DNA from: Laburnicola sp. R22_1
Lineage: Eukaryota > Ascomycota > Dothideomycetes > Pleosporales > Didymosphaeriaceae
Assembly: GCA_014281115.1 (NCBI GenBank)
Contig: JACONQ010000016.1
Coordinates: 1,612,001-1,676,000, forward strand
Direction of reading: 5' to 3'
DNA length: 64,000 nt
Shown: piece after piece, positions 1 through 10,150 of the stretch
How the letters are laid out: every line of letters starts with the position of its first letter
Position numbering within the stretch: position 1 is the first letter of the stretch
Notes under the pieces: generated by a model
What the model saw: the letters and a program-made list of their open reading frames with translations, nothing else
Told to the model about the DNA's origin: nothing
The model's database searches: none
Program-made: the position numbers and the translations under genes

Positions 1-702
1 TGTGTCTTCGTGTTGTACGTATCGCTGTGCGTTAGACCGCATCTCGAAGTTGTGCGATGGCTGTGTCAAACGGTTGAGATGCTGAGACGCGTTGGCTGAC
101 TAAACAAGCGCCGAGCCCTTTGAGTGTTAACAACTGCTCCTAATCCTTGAGTCGGATGTAGTGATATTCTGAGCGCTTGTGCGATCTACACAGTCACATA
201 TCTTACAGTAAAATACCCGCGGGTGGATGAGGTGAGACGTGGGGGGCCACCTCCGATTAGCGAGGATCGGTGATTTGGTTCCACCGGAGGTACCAATCGA
301 CATGGCGGCCCTGCATGAAATTGCGCCCTGCAGCGCGCATAGGGCTGATGATGACTTCCTAGCATTAGACGGAGGTTCTAGAGCTCGGGCAAGGCCATTC
401 TACAAAAATTCGGAATGATAAAGGCTTGATGTTGGCGCTGTGGGGAGGGAGGTCTGTTAGGCCACGAAAGAAGGCGCTGTATAAATCAGGCTTGGAGACA
501 ACGGTGCAAACGTAATTTTTGGGGAAGAGTGGATTGTAGACATTCGGAATTAGCTACGACAGATTATTTCTATAAAACTATAGCAATATTCGTTGTGCGC
601 ATGGGTTTTGCAGTTGCTGAAAGTCAAAGTACCCCTCATTTGTCTCGCCACACAGGGTGTCTCGCCACGTAGGGACGGACCTTAGCCTATATAGTTCTAA
701 AA
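1..702 (+). repeat. Dispersed repeat copy, 3' part with pogo-type terminus
   Basis: This non-coding stretch ends near 655-690 in two directly repeated subunits of the type GTCTCGCCAC(A/G)(C/T)AGGG, followed by GACGGACCTTAG. Related ends occur near 9463-9507, 19556-19602, 37921-37961, 60945-60990 and 61535-61585. A subterminal block around 287-360 (gtggcg..., 'gcatagggctgat') is also shared with 1345-1410, 37570-37620 and 61190-61250. Two direct subrepeats in the terminus are typical of Fot1/pogo TIRs, which carry transposase-binding sites. I see no transposase frame, so this is a non-autonomous or decayed copy whose left end lies outside the window. Confidence 0.5.
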
Positions 703-704
703 TA

Positions 705-1732
705 CTATCCCTCACCACGTAGCGAGCATCACCATGTAACGAGCTGGATCGAATAATTTGACGCCCTGTGCGTCCTCCACGCGAGCATACAAAGTTTTAC
801 ATAGGCTTTCGATGTTCTTTAGCTCTTTCCGCACCTAATACTAGTGAGCGATAAGAAAAATACCCTGGGTTTAGTGTCGCCGCCGACCGTTCCGTCGTGG
901 CGTCTTGATTCGCTCGTATCTTATTTCCCTTGTTCTATGGCGGTTGTGGTGGGCTTATTGATTTTCGGAGCTATATCATGATAGTTCTATCAAAAAAGAA
1001 TATGCTTACAAACTCTGGAGTTGAATAAGCTATTGTTGGTAGATTCCGAGAGTTTCGCCGATGGAGTGGGAGGGTCAAAGGATGTAGCGCGGTCTTAGCG
1101 CCGCTTAATGCGGACTAGTGTAATTTACTATCGGTATTGAACGTTAGCGCCATGAGGTTATCTGTGGCGTAGCGCTTGGAGTCTTTGTCCAGTTTGCTTT
1201 GTTGCGCCGAAAATAGCCTCCGTCCAGAGGCGACTTCGTATGTTCAAGCCACAGATACCACCCTCACGTGCTCTAGGTGTGGCTTATCTTTACTGATTAC
1301 GTGGCGCTCGAGATGACTAAGGTCATCTCGCTAAACTTGGGAGGTACCGATCGGCGTGGCGACGTTGCATGATTCATCCTCTTTCAGCCGCCATAGGGCT
1401 GATAAAGACCTATTAGCGTGATACTGAGGCTGAAAGGGTTGGATGCTGATATCCGATTTTGTACGAGCGGTGGATGGCTCCGCGTTAGGGCTCTACGAGA
1501 TGAGACCTCCCCTGCCATATATAACGTTCTTGTAAGATTGGCGCGGCGGCGACGATAAGGCTTGTATTTTTCTAGGCAGCGGTAGTGGGGAGATAGAAGA
1601 AGACCCTAGGTCGACAATATAAGCAGCGAAACAAATATTAGTAATTGCGCGGAGGGTTTCTACAACTGCAAAACGTAGGTACCTGTCATTTCGCTCGCTA
1701 CGTGGTGATGCTCGCTACGTGGTGAGGGATAG
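705..1732. mobile_element. 1.03 kb TIR element with TA target duplication
   Basis: The left end (705-744) and the reverse complement of the right end (1694-1732) match closely. Each begins CTATCCCTCACC and carries two direct copies of CACGTAGCGAGC. A TA dinucleotide lies immediately outside each end (703-704 and 1733-1734), as expected for Tc1/mariner-pogo type insertion. In the left arm the second subunit reads ATGTAACGAGC where the right arm predicts ACGTAGCGAGC, i.e. C-to-T and G-to-A changes. No long open frame lies inside. A copy of the dispersed repeat block is present internally near 1345-1420, so the element is non-autonomous and possibly nested. Confidence 0.6.
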
Positions 1733-1734
1733 TA

Positions 1735-2246
1735 ATTTTGCAATTGCTATCAATTAGTTGTAAGTCCTCTAAATTAAACCTTGCCAAGTTTTATTGTCTG
1801 TGTCATGCACTAGCTATATATAATTCTTATAGCTAATGCCAATAAAATATATAAACTAGTTTTTGGGACAGCACATTAAGTCTTACATTAATGGACTTCT
1901 TTCTAAACACTGCTTGGGATTCTGCGTTAATATCGTCCTTGCAGCCTGACCATACGTGGATTGCCTGAGCAAGGGCCCATTCGAACCATGTGTCATGGGA
2001 TAATCAGAGGAAGGGGCACGCATTCCTTCATATGATAAGACCTACACTTTATTATCATTTGAGCAAGGAGTGTCCTGCCAGGAAGGAAAAGATAAAGACG
2101 CTCAAGCAGGATCTCAGAAGGGAAACAGAGTTAGACAACTTGAGAGCTGGGATTGGCCAAAAGAAGAGTGGTTATCTTAGAAATGGGAAAAAGCGAAAGG
2201 AACTTTTGTAAGTTAAAATGCCGGTCTTATAAGTATTTCGTTTCCC
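1735..2246. other. Spacer without a convincing gene
   Basis: This stretch is moderately AT-rich. A lysine-rich 73-codon open frame at 1990-2211 on the plus strand has no recognisable domain and no supporting context, so I do not call it a gene. Confidence 0.3.
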
Positions 2247-2954
2247 TTATTCTGCTCCTTCTGGTAGTATTGTGTAATAATCAACAATCCTATTCTGTAA
2301 AGCATTTCTGATACCACGAATATGCTTAATCCCAATTTGAACGTTTTTACACTTAAACTTTACTTGCAAAGGCCCATATTCTCCCGGGATATTAATATTC
2401 AGAAACCAGATTGGAAGAAGATTAGACAGTTCTGTAATTTCACCATTTATACCTCTTGGCTTTATCCATGTTAGACCTCTTTTGCGGTCTTTCCAGCAGC
2501 AATATGCAGTTCGCAGTGGCTTTGCAGGGCCATGGATACCAAACATAATTTTAGCTTGTTCGAGGATCTGATCCTCTCCACCCTCTCTACCCTCAGGACA
2601 CAAATACATAATATGAAGCGTTAATTCAGGGAAGTCGTAAAGTCGTGAGTTGATTTCGTGCGCATTTGGTTGAAGACTGGTCTTGAATGCTTGTTCGGTT
2701 GGTATTAAATCACCCAAACCATCAGCGAGGAGTAAGTAGATATTAGCTTTCCCATGATTATGCTCTTTGACCCCGTAGAACCTGCCTAGGTCGGCACCTA
2801 GAAGGATTGGATTTACCCCAAGTCGTGTAGCAAGCTCTAACCAGGTCGTGTCTTTGAAAATTATACTCCAAACAGCTTCAAGAGGTCGCCTCTGGCTATA
2901 AACGAATTGGTTTGAAATTCTATCCCAAAGCCTTCGAGAAAAGTGGACATACAT
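2247..2954 (-). CDS. Orphan protein, paralogue of the gene at 22281
   Basis: A 235-residue intronless frame with a normal ATG. I do not recognise a named domain. It is clearly related to the protein encoded at 22281-23030: both share a W-S-(I/M)-(I/V)-F-K block near the N-terminus, then (I/V)L(L/I)GADL, and later GINGEI followed by LxPIxxLN. This copy carries about 16 extra residues after the initial LWD. No signal peptide or membrane segment is visible. The spacing of conserved aromatic residues suggests a globular cytoplasmic protein. Both copies sit in repeat-rich, AT-rich surroundings, so this may be an accessory family expanded with the repeats. Function unknown. Confidence 0.6.
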   Translation of the reverse strand: MYVHFSRRLWDRISNQFVYSQRRPLEAVWSIIFKDTTWLELATRLGVNPILLGADLGRFYGVKEHNHGKANIYLLLADGLGDLIPTEQAFKTSLQPNAHEINSRLYDFPELTLHIMYLCPEGREGGEDQILEQAKIMFGIHGPAKPLRTAYCCWKDRKRGLTWIKPRGINGEITELSNLLPIWFLNINIPGEYGPLQVKFKCKNVQIGIKHIRGIRNALQNRIVDYYTILPEGAE

Positions 2955-3532
2955 TATTATAAAGAATAAAGCATATAAGTCTGCTTTATATATATCAGAG
3001 TCCTTAGCTTTTGGCAGCCTACACTATTTTGACCTTGTTAATAACAGAGGGAGCTTTTTTGTCCTTGTCTAGCCGCTTGCGATGTATTTCTCGGGGACGG
3101 GGGTAAAATAGCACTAGAGAAGGCGGTGAGATAGCGCCTGTATGATTCGTGAAGAGTCTCCTTTCGAGCGAAAATGAGCCTTCTGCGCCAGAGGACCACC
3201 ACCACGCTTGCATTACTGTCGCAACCCCTCAGGCGTCTTTATCGAAGCTAGAGAGTCCAACGGCATCACTAAGGCCCTGTTTGGTTCCTCCGGTAGGGAG
3301 CTCCGTTTTGCCTCCGGTTTGATTACTTAGCAAAACGGAGTTGTAAACGGAGCCGTGTTTGGTTTTGTAACGCCGTTTTGAAGCCGTACCGGATGCCGTT
3401 TTGCGTACCGGAGCTTGGCAATAAAACATCCTTGCTAGCCTGAAAAAAGCCCACTTTCTACTTTTTTAGGCCAAACGGAGCTCCAGTGTAGCTACAGATG
3501 CCTGAGGGCACCTGTAGCTGTACCGGAGTACT

Positions 3533-4794
3533 TTGACGGCGTCACGTGCGGCCATGTCGAATCGTTTGAGCCAACCTATGATGATGGCCGTAGTGGGTGC
3601 CCTTAGCAGCGTCGTAGCTGTCCTAGCCCACCAGCTGGATAACAAAGCCAGGCCCACGGGCGTCAGATCCCGTTCAAACGATCAAGGGAGGGGTGCGCGG
3701 TGGCTGGATGACTGCCTGGGCGACCCAACTCAGCTATTTCAGGAGACACGACTCCGGCCGGCGGCGTGGCATGTACTTATCGAGTACATGAAATCCTATG
3801 AGCTCGTCGGCGACGGCAGGATCTCCATGGAGGAGAAGATCCTTACCTTTTTGTATATTTGCAGCAACGGGGCTTCATGGCGTAACACTATGCGTAAAGT
3901 AGGGCATTCGATGGAGTCGATAAGTCGGTAAGTAACCTAGCGGTAAGGGTGAACTGGGTTGACGATTATAGTAATTTTCATGAGGTACTTGACGCCCTGT
4001 TGCCGCTGTACAAGGACGTCGTCAAGTCCCCAGAGGACGTACATGAGGTGCCGGAGAGGATAAGAGATGACCCAAAAAGATACCCATTTTTCGAGGACTG
4101 TATCGGAGCTCTGGACGGCACCCAGATTGCAATCCATGTGCCTGTCGCCGCCCAAAGGCGTTATCGAAATCGCCATGGAGATCTTACGCAAAACGTCCTC
4201 GCCGTCGTCGATTTTGACATGAATTTCATGTACTTATTGCCCGGGTGGGAGGGCAGCGCTCATGACGGCAGGGTACTGAAAAGCGCTCGGGATAAGGGCT
4301 TTGCAGCTCCTCCAGGCAAGTACTTTGTCGCCGACGCTGGGTACGTCAATAGCAATGATATAATGGTGCCGTATCGCGGCGTACGGTACCATCTCCGAGA
4401 GATTTATGAGGTGGGGATGAGCCCGGCGACGCCGCAAGAGTTGTTCAATTATCGCCATTCGAGCCTGAGAAATATTGTGGAGCGTTGTTTTGGTGTTTTC
4501 AAAAGGCGCTGGCGGATTTTTGACAGGCCACATGAGTTCGATATTAAGACTCAGGTCAAGCTTGTGTACGCCCTGGCTGCCCTCCATAATCTCATCAATT
4601 TGGTGTACAAAGTTGACGAGGATCTTGATGAGATGGAGGAGTATGAGGGTGAGGGCTCAGAGCACCTGCGGCGCGACGCCGAAACCGATGGGGATTTTGA
4701 CGCCGGCGACCCTGGGATAGAGGAGCGGCGGGATCGTATAGCAGAGGACATGTGGGAGCAGTATATAACTGCTCGCAGAGTCGTATATAGTTGA
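3533..4794 (+). CDS. Harbinger (HARBI1-like) DDE transposase
   Basis: Two exons. Exon 1 is 3533-3927, and a 44-bp intron 3928-3971 (GTAAGT...ATTATAG) restores the frame into exon 2, 3972-4794. Exon 1 carries the helical N-terminal region ending GRISMEEKILTFLYI. Exon 2 holds the DDE_Tnp_4 nuclease: first D in GALDGTQI, second D in FVADAGY, and the catalytic E in RNIVERCFGVFKRRW. The tail is acidic. The product (about 400 residues) is normal length for fungal PIF nucleases and would act in the nucleus with the Myb-like partner encoded convergently. Nothing in the frame looks inactivated. The exact ATG is uncertain, because an upstream start or exon is possible. Confidence 0.85.
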
Positions 4795-4904
4795 GTAATT
4801 GGGTAGGTGGGCAGAGAGGTGGGCGAGTTGATGAGCAAAAGTTTGGTGTTAAGAAATTGAAAAAGTACGCTAGCGTCAGTTTAGTAGAGCGGTCGTCCTG
4901 AGAT

Positions 4905-6005
4905 TCATTGTAATTTATAGTGATTTGGAGTAAGATTCACTAAAAGTATAAATTTTGCGGGCAAATCTTGGTCTTGGCGGAACAAAAATCTTATAAAAAG
5001 TACTCTAGATGAACTGAGGGACGACGGCCCTCCTAAGGTGAAAACTCGCGCTGCGCACGCGCCACTATCGTCAGTCTTGGCATGAAGTTGAGCTTTTTTG
5101 TCAATTTTGACGCTCAACTCTCCATCCCCCACCCACTCTAACGACTCTATTTTCTCCTGTAACTCGTCCCGCAGAGTCTCCTTGTTGTCAAAAGCGGTGG
5201 AGTTAAGTATAACGTTGCAGCGGTGCTTTATCCAGGCCTTCTGCGCGCTGCGCGATTTCATACTGAGGAAGACTTTGGCGTCAAACTCGTCCTTAAAACC
5301 CTCGAGGATAGGGTACTTGAGTCGATCATCCAGCGACTGGTAAGCCTCTATAAACTGTACAATAGCGTCTTGCTGATAGTCCCTAGAGTTGACTGCAACG
5401 AGCTCTGAGATCGCCGACGTCAAATGGTCAATTCTTTGGCCCATACGCTCCTCCGACGTCGTCTTATTTTTCGCCCGCTTCTCCTGGTTCCTGAGTAACC
5501 TGGTGCCCGCGCGTTTACGACGCCCACCTGAGGCCTCACTGCCTGACGTCTCCATCGAAAAGTCGTCCTCAACTGACGTCGCCGGCTCCGATTGTGTCTC
5601 AAGGAAGTCGTCAATTGTGGTGGCGTCCTCACCCGTGGCGGAATAGCCTTCGAACAACTTCTCATGCAACTCAGGGAAATCCAGAGGTCTCCTTCTATAC
5701 TTTCTAGCCTCCTTGTGGGCATGAAAGTACGAGTCAAGTACGGGCGCGTCGGCGACGACCCTCCCATCTTCATACGAGAAGCCTGATTGACGGAGGAGCT
5801 CCGACCAGATTCTGTACTCCTTCTTACAGCTGTCGTACTTATCCTTGACCTGTTTTACGGTCACCAGCTCAGTGGCAACTTCAGCCACCTTATCGCGGGC
5901 GTACGTCCACGCCTCAGGTTTGAACTTATTATCCGCGCGATGGCCAGCGTCAGCCTGGTCGCTGAGGGCCTCTAGTAAAGCCTCTAGCATCGTGGTGCTC
6001 CACAT
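4905..6005 (-). CDS. Harbinger Myb/SANT-like accessory DNA-binding protein
   Basis: The frame has 366 residues. The N-terminal ~100 residues resemble the Myb/SANT-like domain of PIF/Harbinger ORF1 proteins: MLEALLEAL, then a K-x-KYDxCKKEYRIW helix and a W-x-E-LLxxSGF block. A basic linker (RRKRAGTRLL, about residue 165) and a helical C-terminus follow. In this transposon class the protein binds the termini and helps the nuclease enter the nucleus. A serine/proline-rich frame at 5984-6211 on the same strand could be a 5' exon joined by an intron or shifted by an indel, so the N-terminus is not settled. The last ~60 residues look unlike the rest and may hide an unrecognised intron. Confidence 0.72.
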   Translation of the reverse strand: MWSTTMLEALLEALSDQADAGHRADNKFKPEAWTYARDKVAEVATELVTVKQVKDKYDSCKKEYRIWSELLRQSGFSYEDGRVVADAPVLDSYFHAHKEARKYRRRPLDFPELHEKLFEGYSATGEDATTIDDFLETQSEPATSVEDDFSMETSGSEASGGRRKRAGTRLLRNQEKRAKNKTTSEERMGQRIDHLTSAISELVAVNSRDYQQDAIVQFIEAYQSLDDRLKYPILEGFKDEFDAKVFLSMKSRSAQKAWIKHRCNVILNSTAFDNKETLRDELQEKIESLEWVGDGELSVKIDKKAQLHAKTDDSGACAARVFTLGGPSSLSSSRVLFIRFLFRQDQDLPAKFILLVNLTPNHYKLQ

Positions 6006-6993
6006 GAGCTTTTGGCCTTATTTCCATCGGGGGTGGGTGACGGCGACCATGTCACGGCTCGCGACGACGCTCGGGACTCTGCAGACGACGGCGACGGTGA
6101 CGGTGAGGATGAGGGCGCTGACGGCGACGACGACGACGACGACAGGGCCTCAGCTGCGAGGCGCTGGAGAACCTTATGGCGTATTAAACCTTGCGATGGA
6201 GTTTGCAACATGGTTTTTACAATACAATCACTAAAAAATTAACAAAGGTAGCTAGGAGCCAACACCAGGACGACGATGGATAACGGAGACGTGCCAAACA
6301 GTACTCCGTTTGATCTATGCCTGTCAGCCAAGCCGCCGTCGAAAACCCCTGTACGCCTCGGCGGCTTACTCGGCGATTACCTGTACAAAACGGAGTAGAA
6401 AACGGAATCGAAACCAAACAGGCCCTAAGAAGTAATGTTCGGTCGTAAGGCTGCGGATGGCGCTCATTTCATGCGAGATCGCCACGCGACTCGGTACTTC
6501 CAACAGAGCCATCCAATCAAAAGAGAAGCCGAAACAATCCCCACATCCCGTGATCCATTGTATTTTACCTTAGGTAATATGCGATACGCCCTGGCCGGAA
6601 CAACAAACACTGGGCTGAGTCACCCGGCGCCTTGGGCGCTGCCCGCACTTGTCTTGCGCCGGTATGCAGCACGGTTAACGGCCACCACAACCGATGTGAA
6701 CGACGTACAGCGACGACAAAGCCAATTCGACGCGACTTGACCCACCAAACGACTAAGTCTCGCCATCGATCCCTACGAAAGAAAAGAGCGGCCCCCATTG
6801 CCCAACGTGCCCGCTCCATTAGTCTCGCCTGCGTCCCCTCAAAGCGCTCCTCCTACCCCGCCACGCCTTCGCAGCTCAAGGCCGCAGACCCCGAAACGTC
6901 GACCAGCTCGCTCCCTCAACTATAGCCCTCCCTCTACGCCTCACACGAGAGGACCTACGCCCTTTTCGCCCCACGCACAAGCATAATGAGATT

Positions 6994-7812
6994 ATGGCCC
7001 AGGGGATGATGGAGCACGTCCAGCCCCGATCGACCCCGTCTATAGACTATCAAAGTCTCGTATTTCTTACGGCCGGCGGATCAGGAATTGTTTATGCGAT
7101 CGATAAGAAAAGAGTTCTGAAAGAATTTTACGATGAGGGAATCGACGTTGAGCGTCGAGCATTTAAACGTCTGGGATTGCATGTGAATATTGTAAATTAT
7201 TTTGGTACAACAGAAAATGGCCTCATCCTTGAACGCGGACGACCCCTTCGGACGGTAATTCGAGAACGCGGAGCGGACCGGATCCCGTTGCGTATGAAAA
7301 TTTGCTGGCTGCAGGAAGCTGCAGAGGGAACGCGATACATGCATGACAAGGACATAATCCATGCTGATATTGGATGTAACAACTGGATCATAGTTCAGGG
7401 GCATCTAAAGATTATCGACTTTGAAGGTTGCAGCATTGATGGAGACAAGCCAAGAGCCTGTTATGAGTGGTTTAGTTATAAGGAATCGACACCACCAATA
7501 AGCCGAAAGACCGATATCTTCGCATTCGGCTGCGCGACATACGAAGTTATAACGGGTCGGCAGCCACACGATGGACTTCCAGTATCTGACGATCGGATGT
7601 TCCGTGTCAGGCAACTCTATGCTGAGAATCGATTTCCCGAGATCGAAAACATACCGCTGGGCAATTTAATGCAGGGTTGTTGGCATGGTACTTTTAATTC
7701 TATGAACGAAGTTCTTCAAGAACTTGAAGCTGCTAGCTTGCCAGTTGCTAGGAAAACAAATTCTGGCCCCCGGCGTTGTCACAAGAATGAGGTGAAGGTG
7801 GATACCCAATGA
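6994..7812 (+). CDS. Small protein-kinase-like protein
   Basis: The protein has 272 residues and covers a compact kinase fold. A glycine loop GGSGIVY lies near residue 31, the ATP-binding lysine is in VLKEF, and the catalytic loop reads IIHADIGCNNW, where HRD is replaced by HAD with D and N kept. The Mg-binding motif reads DFEG instead of DFG, followed by an APE-like region and SRKTDIFAFGCATYEVITG (subdomain IX). This divergent pattern recurs in fungal accessory kinases of unknown role. With the catalytic D, N and DFx-G aspartate kept, activity is possible. The preceding ~200 bp is proline-rich when translated, and I cannot tell whether it is a 5' exon. Confidence 0.72.
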   Translation: MAQGMMEHVQPRSTPSIDYQSLVFLTAGGSGIVYAIDKKRVLKEFYDEGIDVERRAFKRLGLHVNIVNYFGTTENGLILERGRPLRTVIRERGADRIPLRMKICWLQEAAEGTRYMHDKDIIHADIGCNNWIIVQGHLKIIDFEGCSIDGDKPRACYEWFSYKESTPPISRKTDIFAFGCATYEVITGRQPHDGLPVSDDRMFRVRQLYAENRFPEIENIPLGNLMQGCWHGTFNSMNEVLQELEAASLPVARKTNSGPRRCHKNEVKVDTQ

Positions 7813-7967
7813 GATGGAGCTAGACCCGCAGTCGATGAGGTAATGAGAGTACACTAATGTATGTAATCGTTAAGGTAATATTATCCCATAATCCCTTCGT
7901 TCCTGCGAACCCTCTTCAAGCTGTTTAACCATGAAGATCATGCTATTGTACAATCAGACGGTTTATC

Positions 7968-8204
7968 ATGAACGAAACATACGGGTACAACTTACATCCT
8001 CATAATGCGTTTCTCCAACTGATGCTCCTGAGTCCCGACAGAACTTGCACGGAGCATTTCGGGTGGAAGGTAGGTGTGTACCGAGACTTGGATCATACGT
8101 GGAGTCCTCACATCGTGGTCCAGGCTTTGGAGAAGTTGAGCACCTCCGATAAAGACGTTTTACTATCTTATGTTGAGACGGTCTTTGGCATTGGATATAA
8201 ATGA
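7968..8204 (+). CDS. Short open frame, possible gene remnant
   Basis: A 78-codon frame with an ATG and protein-like composition (HPHNAFLQLML, TWSPHIVVQALEKL). It has no domain I recognise and no signal peptide. It may be the end of a larger gene whose beginning was lost among the surrounding relics. Low confidence. Confidence 0.25.
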   Translation: MNETYGYNLHPHNAFLQLMLLSPDRTCTEHFGWKVGVYRDLDHTWSPHIVVQALEKLSTSDKDVLLSYVETVFGIGYK

Positions 8205-8494
8205 TGTCTGCTGTAGTATATCGGCACATGTTAAAGAGGCGTGAGAACGGGGTGCTACAACTTAGGCTGGAGAGCGGGAGTTCGGCTTTAAGTAGACTCG
8301 GTTCGAACAACTACCCCGCAATTCGCCTATCTCTGTCGAGGAGGTGCCACCGGCGACATGGCGAACTTTGACGAGTTAGTATGATGACAAGGACAGCGAG
8401 AGGGACACCAAAGGTAAGCAACTCCTCTGATTACTATGAGTTACAGCAACGGGTCGCCGTGAGCCTGCATCAACCCGCTCCAAGTAATCCTCCG

Positions 8495-8880
8495 CTACAA
8501 CATGCGCGCCACTGGGGCTCTCCAAGGCTCGGCTGCAATTGCGTTCTCCGCACCCGGTGTACCGCCTGTCTGCACCACCTTGGCCGTTTTCTCGGGTGTA
8601 TCTCGCTCTACTAACGTTACACCTAGCTCTGCCGCTGCGCTCTTGCGCTTCTTACCACGCTTCCTTTCATCTGTGGTGGCTTCCTCTGTTTCTGACGGGG
8701 CACTCTTTGGCTCCCGACCAAGTTTTCCCTTGCCTTTGGCTTCTTTAGCAGCCTCTTTCTCCGCACGCTTCACCCTTGCTGCTTCGAGTTTGGCATAGAG
8801 TCATCACTCTCCCCTTTCCAAGAATATCTGACTTAGTCTTTCGGCGAGCTTTGGCTTCATTGTTCATCTTGTACAGGAAT
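8495..8880 (-). pseudogene. Relic of a Fot1/pogo-type transposase C-terminus
   Basis: Read on the minus strand, the region encodes a lysine/alanine-rich helix (KMNNEAKARRKTKSDILGKG, then RAEKEAAKEAKGKGK) ending RAPVARML. That pattern is the C-terminal tail of fungal pogo/Fot-type DDE transposases. The first part is in a different frame from the last 92 codons, so at least one frameshift lies near 8775-8815. No DDE domain or TIR is present nearby, so only the tail survives. Confidence 0.5.
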
Positions 8881-9726
8881 CGAATGTGATCCTGGTCGAG
8901 GGCGTGTTGGGCAAAGGATGTTTGGGCAGCATTACCGAGCTTCTCACTGTAATGATGCTGGGAAGGAGGGGAACAGGTGCTCAGCGCAACAATGGACGAG
9001 GCGCGCCAAAAATAGAACAGGACACACCTCGCATTATGGAGACGGATTTAGCCTAGCGTGTTTTCATTATCTCGTTTCAATACACCCCGATGTAATCAAG
9101 CGTCGAACGCTAACTTCTCACGCCGAGCTTCGCGGTGACCACCTTCTACACGGAGAAACCTCGGATTCCCGGCTTCTGAGTCTGCGGTGTCGCTAACGCC
9201 TGGAATCATGAAATTTCTTATACGAATTTTCGACGCATAGTTCCGAAATGCGAAAACGAGCCAATATTCGTGATTTGGCAGTGGATAATAGCTGATGCGT
9301 GAAAGGTCATCGTGAACGGATCGATCGATAGCATGCCCAAGACTGCCGTAATTTCCAGTTGGAACCTAACATTAGACGCAGAATTAGCCAGAAAATAGTA
9401 CGATAACGTCTGTAAATCCATACGCCTGCGTAGGTATACTTAAGGTGCCTGAGAAGGGTTTGGCGTTCCGCTACGGCGGTTGTTCCGTTACGGGTGGACG
9501 GACGGTAGAAAAGGTTAAACAGAAGTACTATAAGCCGTAACAGAAGTTGACAAGCCTAAGTATTTTCTAGGACATTCCCATGTGCTTTGTAAACAGCGAA
9601 AACTACCAACTCCTTCTCTAAAATCTTGAGACACTGCGGAAGAACCTGGGTACCAGACTCCTTCGCCACCCCATCCCTCATAAGGTGCGGTGCAGTAAGA
9701 ATCCCTTGTCTATAATTAGCTTAGCA
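8881..9726. other. Decayed sequence with one pogo-type terminus
   Basis: No supportable gene. At 9463-9507 there is a pogo-type end: two related subunits (GTTCCGCTACGG, GTTCCGTTACGG) followed by GTGGACGGACGGTA. Read on the minus strand, 9575-9690 encodes a protein-like stretch (HLMRDGVAKESGTQ) that resembles a decayed sequence at 62030-62160. Confidence 0.35.
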
Positions 9727-10026
9727 CTAAGTTATGTAGAAGTGACAACAAAGAGAGAAGTACCAGTTGGCTAGGGTTCTAGAAGAAAACTGCATGTTAG
9801 GACATCGAGACCCAAGAATTTTTGCGCCTGTTACAAGTAAAGCCGCCAGAAGTGAAATGGCTTCCGAATCACGGCCCTGTTCTTCCCATATGAAAGCAAC
9901 ATTGACCACACTGATTAATTTGTCGGGATGCTCTTCGCCAAGCTCCCTGTTTCCGGTCTCCATCAATTGCCAGCTTTGTGACTTTCTTCGACAGCCTCTG
10001 ATTTTCTTAAGCACTCCCTCCGCCAA
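9727..10026 (-). pseudogene. Fragment of a TPR (kinesin-light-chain-like) repeat protein
   Basis: The 99 codons contain ELGEEHPDKLISVVNVAFIW followed by EQGRDSEAISL and an ILG-x-x-(C/H)P motif. This is the 42-residue TPR repeat found in fungal NB-ARC/TPR proteins. Roughly one and a half repeats survive, with no NB-ARC or N-terminal domain. The frame breaks upstream, so this is a remnant of a larger receptor-like gene. Confidence 0.55.
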
Positions 10027-10150
10027 CTTGTATTTTCTTTATTCCGCAAGTACATTCGCACAATCCAGATAGCGTGCTATGGATCTCGAAGCAGTCAGTT
10101 TCGAAGAAGGTTTCAACATTCAACTGGTATTGAGGTATGCTCGAAGTCGG

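Larger units (their letters stand above)
3273..6425. mobile_element. Complete PIF/Harbinger DNA transposon
   Basis: The element starts GGCCCTGTTTGGTT at 3273 and ends with the inverse AACCAAACAGGCCC at 6425. The 3-bp target duplication TAA is intact at 3270-3272 and 6426-6428; TAA/TTA is the hallmark PIF/Harbinger target. Further inside, both ends carry several copies of (A)AAACGGAG in opposite orientation. The 3153-bp element holds the two genes expected of an autonomous member, convergently arranged: a DDE nuclease (3533-4794, plus) and a Myb/SANT-like protein (4905-6005, minus). A GAC triplet run lies at 6121-6143. Intact ends and long open frames suggest a fairly recent insertion. Confidence 0.85.

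Noticed and set aside
1990..2211. A lysine-rich 73-codon frame as possible captain (tyrosine recombinase) remnant
   Set aside because: It has none of the R...H-x-x-R...Y recombinase residues or the DUF3435 pattern. No captain could be identified in the window.
3229..3429. A short minus-strand frame spanning the left Harbinger end
   Set aside because: It crosses the transposon boundary at 3273, so it cannot be an ancestral gene. It has no domain.
8290..8310. A GGTTCGAAC-type motif resembling a tRNA T-loop
   Set aside because: No matching acceptor, D-arm or anticodon stem could be folded around it. No tRNA was supported anywhere in the window.
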